The position numbers and the translations under genes were made by a program. Shown one piece after another: positions 1 through 8,897 of a stretch of DNA of 64,000 bases. Source of the DNA: a bacterium (GTDB taxonomy: Bacteria > Planctomycetota > Planctomycetia > Kolteriales > Kolteriaceae); the NCBI GenBank assembly GCA_019753235.1, contig JAIELF010000029.1, forward strand, positions 1 to 64,000, read 5' to 3'. Each line of letters begins with the position of its first letter. Position 1 is the first letter of the stretch. A model generated the notes under the pieces. The model saw only the letters and a program-made list of their open reading frames with translations. It was not told where the DNA came from and did no database searches.

Positions 1-223
1 CGTGGACGGACCTCCTCGAAATAGGACCCCTTCGATGGGCCATCGCTGGATAAAATCACGGGTAGATCAACGGGCTGCTAGGCCAAGTTAAGCCCCTCCC
101 GGTCGAGGTCGAGGGTTCAGGATTTCGGAACTTCCGTAACAATAGATCGATGCCCCGCGGGGTCGCCCTGCCCGTCCTTTCGGGCCGACTGATAACGGGA
201 CATGACTGCTCGAGGAGAACGCG

Positions 224-1753
224 ATGACTCGCGATCGAAGCCGATCATCTTCCCTGAGGATCACTGCCGCCGTCGGCCTCTCCTTGATTCTGTCCCTCCT
301 TTGGCCCACCACGTTGCCGGCCGATGACGAGCCGGCAGCGGTCACAGCGAACAAGGTGACCTACACGACGCCTGTTCGAATCAAGCTGGAAGGGGCTATC
401 ACGATCCTGACGCACCAGTACATGCAAAGGCAACTCGAACGAGCCAAGGAGATGAAGGCGGACCTCATCATCATCGAGATCGATAGTCCCGGAGGCGACG
501 CCCAGGCCAGTATCGACATCGCCCAGGATCTCGCCGACATCAAATGGGCAAGGACGGTCGCATTCGTTGAGAAACAAGCGATCAGCGGTGGCGCGTTTGT
601 CGCGCTGGGATGTGAGGAGATTGTTCTTTTGCCCCAAGCGAAGATCGGCGACGCGGGCCCGATCGTCATGGGAGAGGATTCGCAGTTTCGGCATGCTCCC
701 GAGAAGATCGTCAGCTTTCTCGCGGCTGCGGTCCGGACCTTGGCCGAGGGGCGCGGTCATCCACCCGCCATTGCCGAGGCGATGGTCGACAAGACGCTTG
801 CCGTGTTTCACTATCGCCATCTGCAGAGCGGCGTGACGCGCTCGATGTCGGAGGCCGAGGTTGCCCAGTTGAAAGATGCCGACCAATGGGAGAAGGTCAA
901 GCCGGTCTTCGGTTCGGGGGGGGGCCGATTCTTAACGCTGAACGGGAAGTCTGCCCTTGAAGTCGGCCTGACAGAGGAGACGCTGGCGGATCGCGACGCT
1001 TTGTTTCGCCGATACGGACTCGACAAGGAACCCATCCTATTTCGGGAGACCTGGGTCGACACCCTCGTGGCTGTTTTGAATTTTCCGCTGATCTCGGGGG
1101 CATTGCTTGTCTTAGGTTTGATTTCGCTGTACGCAGAATTCATGATACCGGGCGTCGGCATCTTTGGTGTTCTCTCCGCGCTTTGTTTCAGCCTATTCTT
1201 CTGGGCAACGTTCCTCGGTGGGACGGCCGACTGGCTTGAAGTCATCCTTTTTCTCGGTGGGCTCGCGTGCATCGCCACCGAGATTTTTATTCTGCCCGGG
1301 TTCGGCCTCTTTGGTATCACCGGGATCCTGCTGGTTCTGGCAGGATTGACGATGGCGTTGACACCCAACGCCAGCATGTTCACCGACTCGCTTGATACGC
1401 TCGCCAGCTCGGCCACCACGGTCGGCACGGCACTGGCGATTTTTATTGTGGTGGGGGCGGTACTCGCGAGGTTTATGGGAACGTTGCCCATCTTCAGAAG
1501 GATGATGCTGGCACCTCCCTCTGGCTCAAGCGACACCATCGATGCCGGCATCGATGAATCACTCTTAACCCTGCGTGACTTGCAGGTCGGCCTAACCGGG
1601 ACCACGCGAACACCCCTTCGACCTGCGGGCAAAGCACGGTTTGGTGATACCGATGTCGACGTCGTGGCCGAGGGATCCTTTATCCCACAAGGAAGCGCCG
1701 TGCGGATCGTTATCGTGCAAGGAAATCGCATCGTCGTGCGAACGGATGTCTAA
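224..1753 (+). CDS. NfeD-family membrane-bound ClpP-class serine protease
   Basis: Long-form NfeD protein of 509 aa. An N-terminal signal/anchor (about residues 11-33) precedes a ClpP-class protease domain and a membrane-embedded NfeD domain. The motif SGGAFVAL places the nucleophile Ser at about residue 121. A Lys in APEKIVSF follows 40 residues later (about 161), almost the spacing of the Ser-Lys dyad of the archaeal homologue PH1510 (S97/K138), so the protease should be active. Hydrophobic segments span roughly residues 280-425, and the last 60 residues look like the NfeD OB-fold. The family cleaves membrane proteins and is usually paired with a stomatin/flotillin gene; no such partner lies in this window. 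The ATG is preceded by GAGGAGA. It is convergent with the thiolase gene, with a 9-nt gap. Confidence 0.88.
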   Translation: MTRDRSRSSSLRITAAVGLSLILSLLWPTTLPADDEPAAVTANKVTYTTPVRIKLEGAITILTHQYMQRQLERAKEMKADLIIIEIDSPGGDAQASIDIAQDLADIKWARTVAFVEKQAISGGAFVALGCEEIVLLPQAKIGDAGPIVMGEDSQFRHAPEKIVSFLAAAVRTLAEGRGHPPAIAEAMVDKTLAVFHYRHLQSGVTRSMSEAEVAQLKDADQWEKVKPVFGSGGGRFLTLNGKSALEVGLTEETLADRDALFRRYGLDKEPILFRETWVDTLVAVLNFPLISGALLVLGLISLYAEFMIPGVGIFGVLSALCFSLFFWATFLGGTADWLEVILFLGGLACIATEIFILPGFGLFGITGILLVLAGLTMALTPNASMFTDSLDTLASSATTVGTALAIFIVVGAVLARFMGTLPIFRRMMLAPPSGSSDTIDAGIDESLLTLRDLQVGLTGTTRTPLRPAGKARFGDTDVDVVAEGSFIPQGSAVRIVIVQGNRIVVRTDV

Positions 1754-1762
1754 CGGTCGAGC

Positions 1763-2926
1763 TTATGCCTCGGCAAGTATTTCAATCACGCTGGCGGTCG
1801 CTTGACCGTGACCAATCGTCATCACTTGCAAACCGAATCGCCCACCGCTGGCGTCGAGCCCGGTCATCATTTTCGAAAGAAGAACGCATCCGGTCGCGCC
1901 AAGAGCGTGCCCATGAGCAATCGCTCCGCCCCAGGGATTGATCTTTTCGGACGGGGCTCCGATTTCTTTCTGCCAGGCTAGAACCACGGTTGAAAAGGCT
2001 TCGTTGATTTCGATCCAATCGATCTGGTCGATCGAGAGACCACTTCGTTCGAGAGCCCGCTTCGTGGCCGGCACGATCGCCATGAGCGCCCACGCGGGGT
2101 CGTCGGCCGCCACGACCCTCGCCCGGAACTTCGCCCGGGGCGACAGGCCTCGCTCCTTTGCCCATGCTTCGTCCGCCAGCAGCACCGCACTGGCCCCGTC
2201 GGCGAATTGGCTGCAGTTGGCCGCCGTCAACACCCCTTGTCCATCAGGCCGATACGCCAGCCGAAGACTGGCAACCTTCGCGGGATCAATCGAATCACGA
2301 ATTCCTTCATCGCGAACCAGAGAAATCGTTTTTCCATCCCGGTCTTTGACGCTGTACGCCAACAATTCTCGATGGCGATGTTCGCGAGCGGCTTGGCTAG
2401 CCCGGCGCTGACTTTCCATGCCGAACTGATCCGCTTGCTCACGCGAGATTTCCCATCGCTCGGCAATACGCTCGCCACTCTCGGCTTGATGGACGAGGTT
2501 GTATCGCGAGACGACCTCCTCGTGAAGATTCCCTAGGCCACCGATATCGCTGTAGACCGGCACGCGCGACATGTTCTCGACGCCGGCGGCGATCACGCAA
2601 GACGCATCGCCCGCGGCAATGGCCTGTGCGGCAGAATGGATCGCTTGATGACCCGATCCACACCATCGATTCACGGTTGCTGCCGGCACCGTTGTCGGCA
2701 AGCCCGCCAGGAGCGAGCCCATCCGCGCGATGTTCCCACCCTGCTCGCCCGATTGGGTGACGCAGCCGACAATCACATCATCGATGCTCGTCGGCGAAAC
2801 ACCGGTTCGCTTCATAAGGCCCGCAAGCGCCGCCGCCAGGAGATCAGCACTTCGAGTAGCGTGATAAACACCGCCAAGCTTACCCGACGGAAGCCTGACC
2901 CCGTCAATGATCACTGGCAGCCCCAT
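1763..2926 (-). CDS. Thiolase (acetyl-CoA acetyltransferase family), second catalytic Cys replaced
   Basis: Thiolase-family protein of about 387 aa, which would normally make or cleave 3-ketoacyl-CoA. The nucleophile Cys is present in TVNRWCGSG, as are NEAF and the His motif GHALGATG (usually GHPxGATG). The C-terminal motif, normally CxGGGxG, reads MTIGHGQA: the acid/base Cys is Thr and the middle Gly of GGG is His. Activity may therefore be changed or lost, although the rest of the fold looks intact. The start at 2926 was chosen because GGGAGG lies 6 nt upstream and the product begins MGLPVIIDG like other thiolases. A longer in-frame start at 2983 exists but adds an unusual N-terminus. A beta-oxidation role is inference. 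Confidence 0.85.
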   Translation of the reverse strand: MGLPVIIDGVRLPSGKLGGVYHATRSADLLAAALAGLMKRTGVSPTSIDDVIVGCVTQSGEQGGNIARMGSLLAGLPTTVPAATVNRWCGSGHQAIHSAAQAIAAGDASCVIAAGVENMSRVPVYSDIGGLGNLHEEVVSRYNLVHQAESGERIAERWEISREQADQFGMESQRRASQAAREHRHRELLAYSVKDRDGKTISLVRDEGIRDSIDPAKVASLRLAYRPDGQGVLTAANCSQFADGASAVLLADEAWAKERGLSPRAKFRARVVAADDPAWALMAIVPATKRALERSGLSIDQIDWIEINEAFSTVVLAWQKEIGAPSEKINPWGGAIAHGHALGATGCVLLSKMMTGLDASGGRFGLQVMTIGHGQATASVIEILAEA

Positions 2927-3001
2927 GGCTTCCTCCCGCGTTGAGATGAATCGATCACGCTGCTCATCGACGTGTTCACGCACGCGTGTGTGGATGAGCG
3001 G

Positions 3002-3667
3002 TTACCAGAGCGAGGCTCCCTCACGCGTGAAGGGATTAGATCGTTTCTCCATCCCAACTGTTGTTGCCTCGCCGTGCCCTGGATAAATGCGAGTATCCTC
3101 GGGGAGCGTGTAAAGCTTCTGACGGATTCCATCAATAAGCTTTTGACCATCCCCGCCCGGAAAGTCGAACCGACCAATGCTTCCGCGAAAGAGGACATCG
3201 CCCCCAAAGACGATTCCTGGCTTCCCACCCTTCCAAACAAACACAACATGACCCGGAGAATGTCCGGGGATCTCGAAGACCTCCCACTCGAGACCCAGCA
3301 CTTCGAGTGGTTGACCCTCGTGAACAAGATGGTCGGCCGGCGGGCTCGTGACTTTCATTCCCCCCATCGCGCTGAGGTTCAGGTAAGGATCCGTCAGCAT
3401 CCGCTCTTCGCCCGCACCAATGATGATGGGAGCGGCGGGAAAGGCCTCCTTCATTGCCGCCACGCCGGCAATATGGTCGGCATGTCCATGAGTGAGGAGG
3501 ATCGCTTCCAACCCCAGCGACAGCGACGCCATCCGATCCAGAATCTCATCAGGCTCGAAGCCGGGATCGATGACGAAGCATTTCGTCCCACCCGGCACAC
3601 GAACGATGTAACTGTTCTCCTCGAATGGTGCCGAGACGATGGTGTCGATGTCGAGTCGATCGGTCAT
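3002..3667 (-). CDS. MBL-fold metallohydrolase (glyoxalase II-like)
   Basis: Metallo-beta-lactamase-fold hydrolase of 221 aa. The metal motif THGHADH (HxHxDH) is near residue 60, a GHSPGH motif lies mid-protein, and a C-terminal YPGHGE supplies the last ligand pattern typical of the YcbL/glyoxalase II-like branch. That branch hydrolyses thioesters such as S-lactoylglutathione or related small molecules; the substrate here is not determined. No signal peptide, so cytoplasmic. The ATG has GAGGA about 9 nt upstream. It lies upstream of the thiolase on the same strand with a 75-nt gap, so a shared transcript is possible. Confidence 0.85.
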   Translation of the reverse strand: MTDRLDIDTIVSAPFEENSYIVRVPGGTKCFVIDPGFEPDEILDRMASLSLGLEAILLTHGHADHIAGVAAMKEAFPAAPIIIGAGEERMLTDPYLNLSAMGGMKVTSPPADHLVHEGQPLEVLGLEWEVFEIPGHSPGHVVFVWKGGKPGIVFGGDVLFRGSIGRFDFPGGDGQKLIDGIRQKLYTLPEDTRIYPGHGEATTVGMEKRSNPFTREGASLW

Positions 3668-3811
3668 GCTGCGTTTTCCTCGTCATGAGCTAGCGCCAAT
3701 GGTCGCTCGCGACTGGCCAAAGGGTGATCAGCGATGGACTCGCCTGATTCCCACGTTCATGTTGAATGAGACATCTTGACTCTGCGTCTTCCTATGACCT
3801 TGGACGGACGA

Positions 3812-6007
3812 TCAGTGGCCCACCGGCTCCAGAGCCGCTTTGCTTAGGACAAATCGCTTGGTGCCGGCGGCAGAAAAGTGGATCGTCGCTTTACGCGAAT
3901 CGCCGACGCCTTCAATCTGAAGAATTACGCCGTCACCGTACTCGGCATGCCTGACCCACATCCCCTTTTTGTACAAGTCGGCCGGCGAGGGGGCGCTGGA
4001 ACCACGATAGATCGGAACGAAAGGCTCTTCGTAACCCGTTTCTTGACTGGCGTCGGGATCGATGCTTCGTTCGTAACCTCCCCCGATAACCACATCCTGC
4101 CGATCGACCGACTCGGTGGGAATTTCCAGCAGAAATGGGCTTGGTGCCGCGAACGTTCTCGATCCTTGAAACGATCGAACGCGCGCGTAGCTGAGCGTCA
4201 ATTCTTCCTCGGCGCGGGTGATGCCGACAAACAAAAGACGACGTTCCTCTTCTTCGCCCCGTTCCTCGACGGCTCGCTGGTGCGGGATGATCCGGTCCTC
4301 AAAGCCAGCAATGAAGACGACAGGGAACTCCAACCCCTTAGCCGCATGGAGTGTCATGATCGTGACAATATCGCGGGTCGGATCCCGACGATCCTGGTCA
4401 CTGGCCAGACTGATGCTTTCCATGAAATCCGCCAATGTCGCTGAGGGGTCTTCCATCTGCATCTCTTGAGCCGACGCGATCAGATCGTCGAGAACACCTT
4501 CACGGTTCTGTTCTTCGTCCTCGTCCCCCAGCGTCCGAACGAAGGGACGATACTCGACCAGATCGATGATCTTGATCAGACCCGCGACCGGCGAAAGTGT
4601 CGGCGCCTCGGCCAGTTCATCCATCAACATGCAAAGATCACGCAGCGAAACGATCTGCTTCTTTTTGAGCCCCGGCACGTCGTCGGCATGTCGACAGACC
4701 TCGATCAGCGAGAGTTGATGCAAGCCCGCATGGGCGATGACTCGTTCCAGCGTCGTTGCTCCGATTCCCTTGGGAGGGGCCGACGCCACGCGGGCCAGCG
4801 CCGAAGCATCGCGCGGGTTCAGAAGTAGCCGAACGTAAGCAAGCAAATCGCGAACTTCTCGACGCTCAAAAAACGAGTAACCACCGATCACTTGATAGGG
4901 GATGTTTCGCGACCGAAACACCTGTTCGAAGGTCCGCGATAGGCTGCTGACACGCACGAAGATGGCGTAGTCGCGGTAGGATCGCTGCCCCGTATCAACA
5001 CCGTCACGAATCGCATCGGCGGTCGAGCGAGCCTCGGCGGTGTCATCCCGATGACAAACCACTCGCACCGGCAGACCAGGCGGATTCTCTGTCGTCAAAT
5101 CTTTGTGCTTGCGGTCGACATTGTGACGAATGAGATGGTCCGCCACCGCCAGGATGTTCCCGACGCTGCGGTAGTTCTGTTCGAGCCTCACCACCGTCGC
5201 CCCTGGAAAATCCTCTTCGAAATGTAGGATGTTGGCGATGTTGGCCCCGCGCCAACTGTAGACCGACTGATCGGGATCCCCGGTCGCACACAAGTTCTGA
5301 TAGTCTACCGACAGACCCCGAGCGATCGCGTACTGCGCGACGTTGGTGTCCTGATACTCATCCACGAGCACGTACTCATACTGTCTATCGAGTCGAGCCC
5401 GGATCTCGGCATCAGTCCGAAGCAACTGCGCCACCAAGAGCAGAAGATCGTCAAAATCGACGACGTTTTGCGAACGCATCGATTCGACCACGCGAGGATA
5501 GATCTCGGCCACTTGACGATCAAAGTAATCTGTCGCCTGCTCGACAAATAGATCGGGCAGCACAAGATCGTTTTTCAGCGAACTGATTCGGCGCGCGACC
5601 CCTTCGGGGGGCGTATGCGTGACGTCGAGCTGCATCTTTTTCATGATGCTCTTCACCAGCGTGCCGACTTCCGACGGATCGAGAATCGAAAAGCCGGGAT
5701 CGAGACCCATCTTGTCGGCATATCGCCTTAAGAGCCGGGCGCTGAATCGATGAAACGTCCCCGCAAATACCGGCCTGCCTGGAACCAAGCGCTCCAGTCG
5801 TTGTCGCATTTCGTCAGCAGCTTTGTTGGTGAACGTCAAGGCGAGAATTCGGGCCGGATCAATTCCTTGATCGATCATGTAGGCAATGCGGTGCGTGATG
5901 ACGCGGGTCTTTCCGCTGCCGGGCCCGGCCAAGACCAACAGCGGCCCATCGCGATGCGTCACCGCTTGCCGCTGCGCGTTATTGAGTCCAGCGAGCAAGT
6001 CGGCCAC
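3812..6007 (-). CDS. pcrA: ATP-dependent DNA helicase, UvrD/PcrA type
   Basis: Superfamily 1 helicase of 731 aa, the usual UvrD/PcrA length. Motifs are in order: GPGSGKT (Walker A, about residue 28), TFTNKAADEM (Ia), VDEYQDTN (II), GDPDQSVYSWRGA (III), QNYRS (IV), TMHAAKGLEFP (V) and FVGITRAEE (VI). The C-terminal 50 residues, with GDGVI and a following beta-rich stretch, resemble the Tudor-like RNA-polymerase-interaction domain of PcrA. It unwinds DNA 3'-5' in nucleotide excision and mismatch repair and clears stalled polymerase and recombinase. The start is GTG at 6007, backed by GGGAGG. Whether it is the pcrA or uvrD orthologue is not decided here. Confidence 0.93.
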   Translation of the reverse strand: MADLLAGLNNAQRQAVTHRDGPLLVLAGPGSGKTRVITHRIAYMIDQGIDPARILALTFTNKAADEMRQRLERLVPGRPVFAGTFHRFSARLLRRYADKMGLDPGFSILDPSEVGTLVKSIMKKMQLDVTHTPPEGVARRISSLKNDLVLPDLFVEQATDYFDRQVAEIYPRVVESMRSQNVVDFDDLLLLVAQLLRTDAEIRARLDRQYEYVLVDEYQDTNVAQYAIARGLSVDYQNLCATGDPDQSVYSWRGANIANILHFEEDFPGATVVRLEQNYRSVGNILAVADHLIRHNVDRKHKDLTTENPPGLPVRVVCHRDDTAEARSTADAIRDGVDTGQRSYRDYAIFVRVSSLSRTFEQVFRSRNIPYQVIGGYSFFERREVRDLLAYVRLLLNPRDASALARVASAPPKGIGATTLERVIAHAGLHQLSLIEVCRHADDVPGLKKKQIVSLRDLCMLMDELAEAPTLSPVAGLIKIIDLVEYRPFVRTLGDEDEEQNREGVLDDLIASAQEMQMEDPSATLADFMESISLASDQDRRDPTRDIVTIMTLHAAKGLEFPVVFIAGFEDRIIPHQRAVEERGEEEERRLLFVGITRAEEELTLSYARVRSFQGSRTFAAPSPFLLEIPTESVDRQDVVIGGGYERSIDPDASQETGYEEPFVPIYRGSSAPSPADLYKKGMWVRHAEYGDGVILQIEGVGDSRKATIHFSAAGTKRFVLSKAALEPVGH

Positions 6008-6046
6008 GTCGGTCTCCCTCCCGATCGACGGATGATCTGTCCGGCA

Positions 6047-6976
6047 TCACTTGCCTGCCGAGGCGCTCTCGGTCGGCTTGAGGTGCTTATCTAAGAACTG
6101 AATGGCCATTTTTTGAGTCCGCTGCAAATTAGGACCCCACCACCCATGGCCGGCCCCGTCGACGGGAACAAGCTCCGAAGGGACACCGTTCTCTTTCAGA
6201 ACCTTGTCCGCAAGCACCGCCTGTCCATAAGGAACAAGCGGGTCTTTCGTGCCATGAATCGAAATGGTGGGGGCATCGTCCGAATCAACGTAACTCGATG
6301 GCGACGCTCGTAAGTAATCTTCGCGTTTCTCGTCGAGATTTCCATTCAGAAAGTCGACCAGCAGATGCTCATCCTTAGGATCCCAATCGCGAAGGGTCAT
6401 GTTGAAGGGCCCGAAGTAATTGACGACGCACTGAACCTGGCTGTTCTGCGTGGCATGGCCGCCGTCACCTTCGAGACCATCCTTGGGATCCATGTAGCCG
6501 AGCATCATCGAGAGATGCCCTCCTGCTGACATTCCCATCGCGCCGATACGATCGGGATTGATGCGGCGTTTACTTGCTTCATCGCGAAGCCAACGGACGC
6601 CACACTTGCAATCTTCCACGCAGGCGGGGAATCGATACTTCGGAAAGAGCCGATAGCTGACCGCGGCGACGACGTAGTCTGCCCGAGCAAACTGCTCACA
6701 GAGGATCCGCATCACGTCCTTATTTCCCGATCGCCAAGCGCCGCCATAAATCACAATCAAGCCCGGCAAGACGGACTTCTCATTCTCCACGTGTGACTTC
6801 GGCTGATAAAGATCAAGCTTCAATTCTTGCCCATCTCCGGTCCCGAAGACGATGTCCTTCTCGACCACCAAATCCTTGGCGACCGCATCCCCCCGAACCG
6901 GACACAACCCGGCGCAGAACGCGATTGTCGAGAGAGCCAGCATGCCGGTCCACTTTTGCCCAGACAAACCCCTCAC
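6047..6976 (-). CDS. Secreted alpha/beta hydrolase (BD-FAE/esterase-like)
   Basis: Exported alpha/beta-hydrolase of 309 aa. A signal peptide (residues 1 to about 29, ending CPVRG-DA) is followed by the oxyanion-hole region YGGAWRSGNK, the nucleophile elbow GMSAGGH, an acid Asp in GTKDPLVPYG, and the catalytic His in GAGHGWWG. This is the arrangement of the BD-FAE/carboxylesterase family common in planctomycetes, acting on esters such as acylated or feruloylated polysaccharides. The natural substrate is unknown. The start is GTG at 6976, with AGGAG 7 nt upstream. It precedes the helicase gene on the same strand with a 39-nt gap. Confidence 0.85.
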   Translation of the reverse strand: MRGLSGQKWTGMLALSTIAFCAGLCPVRGDAVAKDLVVEKDIVFGTGDGQELKLDLYQPKSHVENEKSVLPGLIVIYGGAWRSGNKDVMRILCEQFARADYVVAAVSYRLFPKYRFPACVEDCKCGVRWLRDEASKRRINPDRIGAMGMSAGGHLSMMLGYMDPKDGLEGDGGHATQNSQVQCVVNYFGPFNMTLRDWDPKDEHLLVDFLNGNLDEKREDYLRASPSSYVDSDDAPTISIHGTKDPLVPYGQAVLADKVLKENGVPSELVPVDGAGHGWWGPNLQRTQKMAIQFLDKHLKPTESASAGK

Positions 6977-7237
6977 TTTGATTCTCCTATCCCTTGTGTA
7001 CGGTGCCCCTCTCTCCGCCCTTTATCGTACCGGAATCGACGGCGAAACAACGAGCGCAATCCGAAGGAAGGGTTGGACGAAGTGGGCATCGCCTGGAGGA
7101 TCGTCGAATGCGACTTGACCCATACGAGAAAATCGCCGTAGATTTCATTGTCTTGACCATGCTCGGGCGGGACGCGGCGTTCCCACGAACTCGAGCATGG
7201 CAACCGATCTCCTGGCCTGACCGGAAAGGAGAAGACG

Positions 7238-7759
7238 ATGCGACCGATTGCTGATGCAACCACGCTGAACCGGCTTTTCGTGGGCTACACCGAGCACGCT
7301 CTGATCGGCGAGATGGGGATCACCGAAACGAGGCTGGTCGATTACGTGGCGTGCCTGCTGGTCCGATTCCTTCACCGCGATCAGATATTCTCGCTCCCTG
7401 CCCCCGTCGGAAAGAGCCTCTTCGTGATCGGCGACATGGTCCACGAGTTGGAGCGAAGCCCCGCGGTAGGGCCCGCGCGACGCGAACTCTTTCGTCATAT
7501 CGGCGACTTTGCCCTCTTTTGGACCGGCATCTTTCCCGAAGCCGTCCAACATCAAAGAGCCAACGTCGCCAAAGGAATCGAAGAGGTGACCTGTCACGGC
7601 AAGCGCTCTTACTTCATGGCAAGCACTTACCGTGATACGCCCGCGCATGCCGACGAGGCGCCGATCTTGCGTCAACTGAGCGATGAGTTTGAAATCTGCG
7701 CGACCGGTCTACGTCGCGCGCGGGATCTTTGGCAAGCTGATCAAAGCGAACCCTCGTGA
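7238..7759 (+). CDS. Hypothetical protein
   Basis: Predicted soluble 173-aa protein that I do not recognise. It has no signal peptide or membrane segment. It is rich in charged and aromatic residues and probably helical, with only two Cys and no obvious catalytic motif. The ATG is preceded by AAAGGAG at good spacing, which supports a real gene. It is convergent with the FHA-EAL gene: its stop lies 18 nt from the end of that gene, so it is probably not part of the minus-strand signalling operon. Confidence 0.6.
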   Translation: MRPIADATTLNRLFVGYTEHALIGEMGITETRLVDYVACLLVRFLHRDQIFSLPAPVGKSLFVIGDMVHELERSPAVGPARRELFRHIGDFALFWTGIFPEAVQHQRANVAKGIEEVTCHGKRSYFMASTYRDTPAHADEAPILRQLSDEFEICATGLRRARDLWQADQSEPS

Positions 7760-7777
7760 TGTCACGCCGATGAACAC

Positions 7778-8896
7778 TTACGGGGCAAGCGTCGGTCGGC
7801 CAAAGAGGTAGCCTTGACCCAGATGACAGCCAAGCTGTTCGCACATTGTCGCCACTTCTTCGGTTTCGATTCCCTCGGCAATCACTTGGATGCCCAATGA
7901 ACCGACCACTCGCAACAGAGCTTGCACGAGATCCTGCCTTGGTTTGGCGGACTCGATCCCCTGAATGAGTCCCATGTCGAGCTTCAAATAATCGGGGGGA
8001 ATATCCGTGAGTTCCAGCAGCCGCGCCTGCCCAGCACCGAAGTCGTCGTAGGCGAAGCCGAAACCAAGTTCCGCAAGGGCTGCTTTGATCTTGCCCATGG
8101 CGGCAACGTCGGTGACGCTGGACTCGGCAATTTCAATCACGATCGGATGGTCAGGCGGAGCGAGCCGTTTCGCTTCCTGCAGTGAATCAAAGAAATTGGG
8201 ACTGGCGATCTCGGCCGCATGCACATTCAAAAAGAGCTTCGATCCCGGGCGAAGCCGCTTCGAAAAGACCACCGCCAGCCGGCGAAAGAGTTGACTCAGC
8301 TCGATCATCATGTCGCACTGCTCGGCCAAGCGGAACAGAACGCCGGGACTCTTTCCCAAACTGGGATGATTGCCACGCCCGAGCGCTTCGTAGCCGATCA
8401 CCTCACGGGTCTTCATGGTGACGATCGGTTGATAGACGATTTCGACCGCTTCGGAGACGATCATTTCTCGCAACATGCGCGTGCCGCGAATAATGCTTTC
8501 GGGAAGGTCCGCAGGGGCGGCCTGCGTCTGTTCGATCGTGCCGTGATCATTGCCAACAACCGCGGTCGGCTGATAGCGAAAACAAAACTCTTTGTGGGCG
8601 ACGTGAATGATGTCGCCGTCCGCGAGGAACTGCTCGGCCGTCTTGTTGCCGTTGATGAACGTACCGTTCGTGCTCCCCAGATCCCGCACGACATAGCGAT
8701 GTCCAATGCGCACGATCGACGCGTGCTCTTTGGAGACTTTATTCGAATAGACCGTGTGGTCGGCATTCTTCGATCGACCGATCGTGAAGGGAAACTTGGT
8801 CAGATAAATGCGCTCGGCCGGCCCCCCCTGTTCGGGAAAATGTTCGATATAAGGGATCCCTGCCAATGTCGATTGCGAGGTCGTTGTGGTGGCCAT
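7778..8896 (-). CDS. FHA domain - EAL domain protein (c-di-GMP phosphodiesterase-like)
   Basis: A 372-aa protein with two signalling domains. Residues about 20-110 form an FHA domain (TIGRS, the conserved SKEHA Ser/His, and GSTNGTFING), which recognises phosphothreonine. Residues about 150-370 form an EAL domain with its metal and substrate residues in place: YEAL, the N in FLNVHA, the E in IEIAES, DDFGAG, KLD, AEGIET and a final QGYLFGRP. It is therefore likely an active c-di-GMP phosphodiesterase targeted by phosphoprotein binding. The Shine-Dalgarno GGAGGTGAT lies inside the end of the upstream AAA+ gene and the ATG begins 1 nt after that stop, so the two are almost certainly translationally coupled. 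Confidence 0.9.
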   Translation of the reverse strand: MATTTTSQSTLAGIPYIEHFPEQGGPAERIYLTKFPFTIGRSKNADHTVYSNKVSKEHASIVRIGHRYVVRDLGSTNGTFINGNKTAEQFLADGDIIHVAHKEFCFRYQPTAVVGNDHGTIEQTQAAPADLPESIIRGTRMLREMIVSEAVEIVYQPIVTMKTREVIGYEALGRGNHPSLGKSPGVLFRLAEQCDMMIELSQLFRRLAVVFSKRLRPGSKLFLNVHAAEIASPNFFDSLQEAKRLAPPDHPIVIEIAESSVTDVAAMGKIKAALAELGFGFAYDDFGAGQARLLELTDIPPDYLKLDMGLIQGIESAKPRQDLVQALLRVVGSLGIQVIAEGIETEEVATMCEQLGCHLGQGYLFGRPTLAP

Positions 8897-8897
8897 G

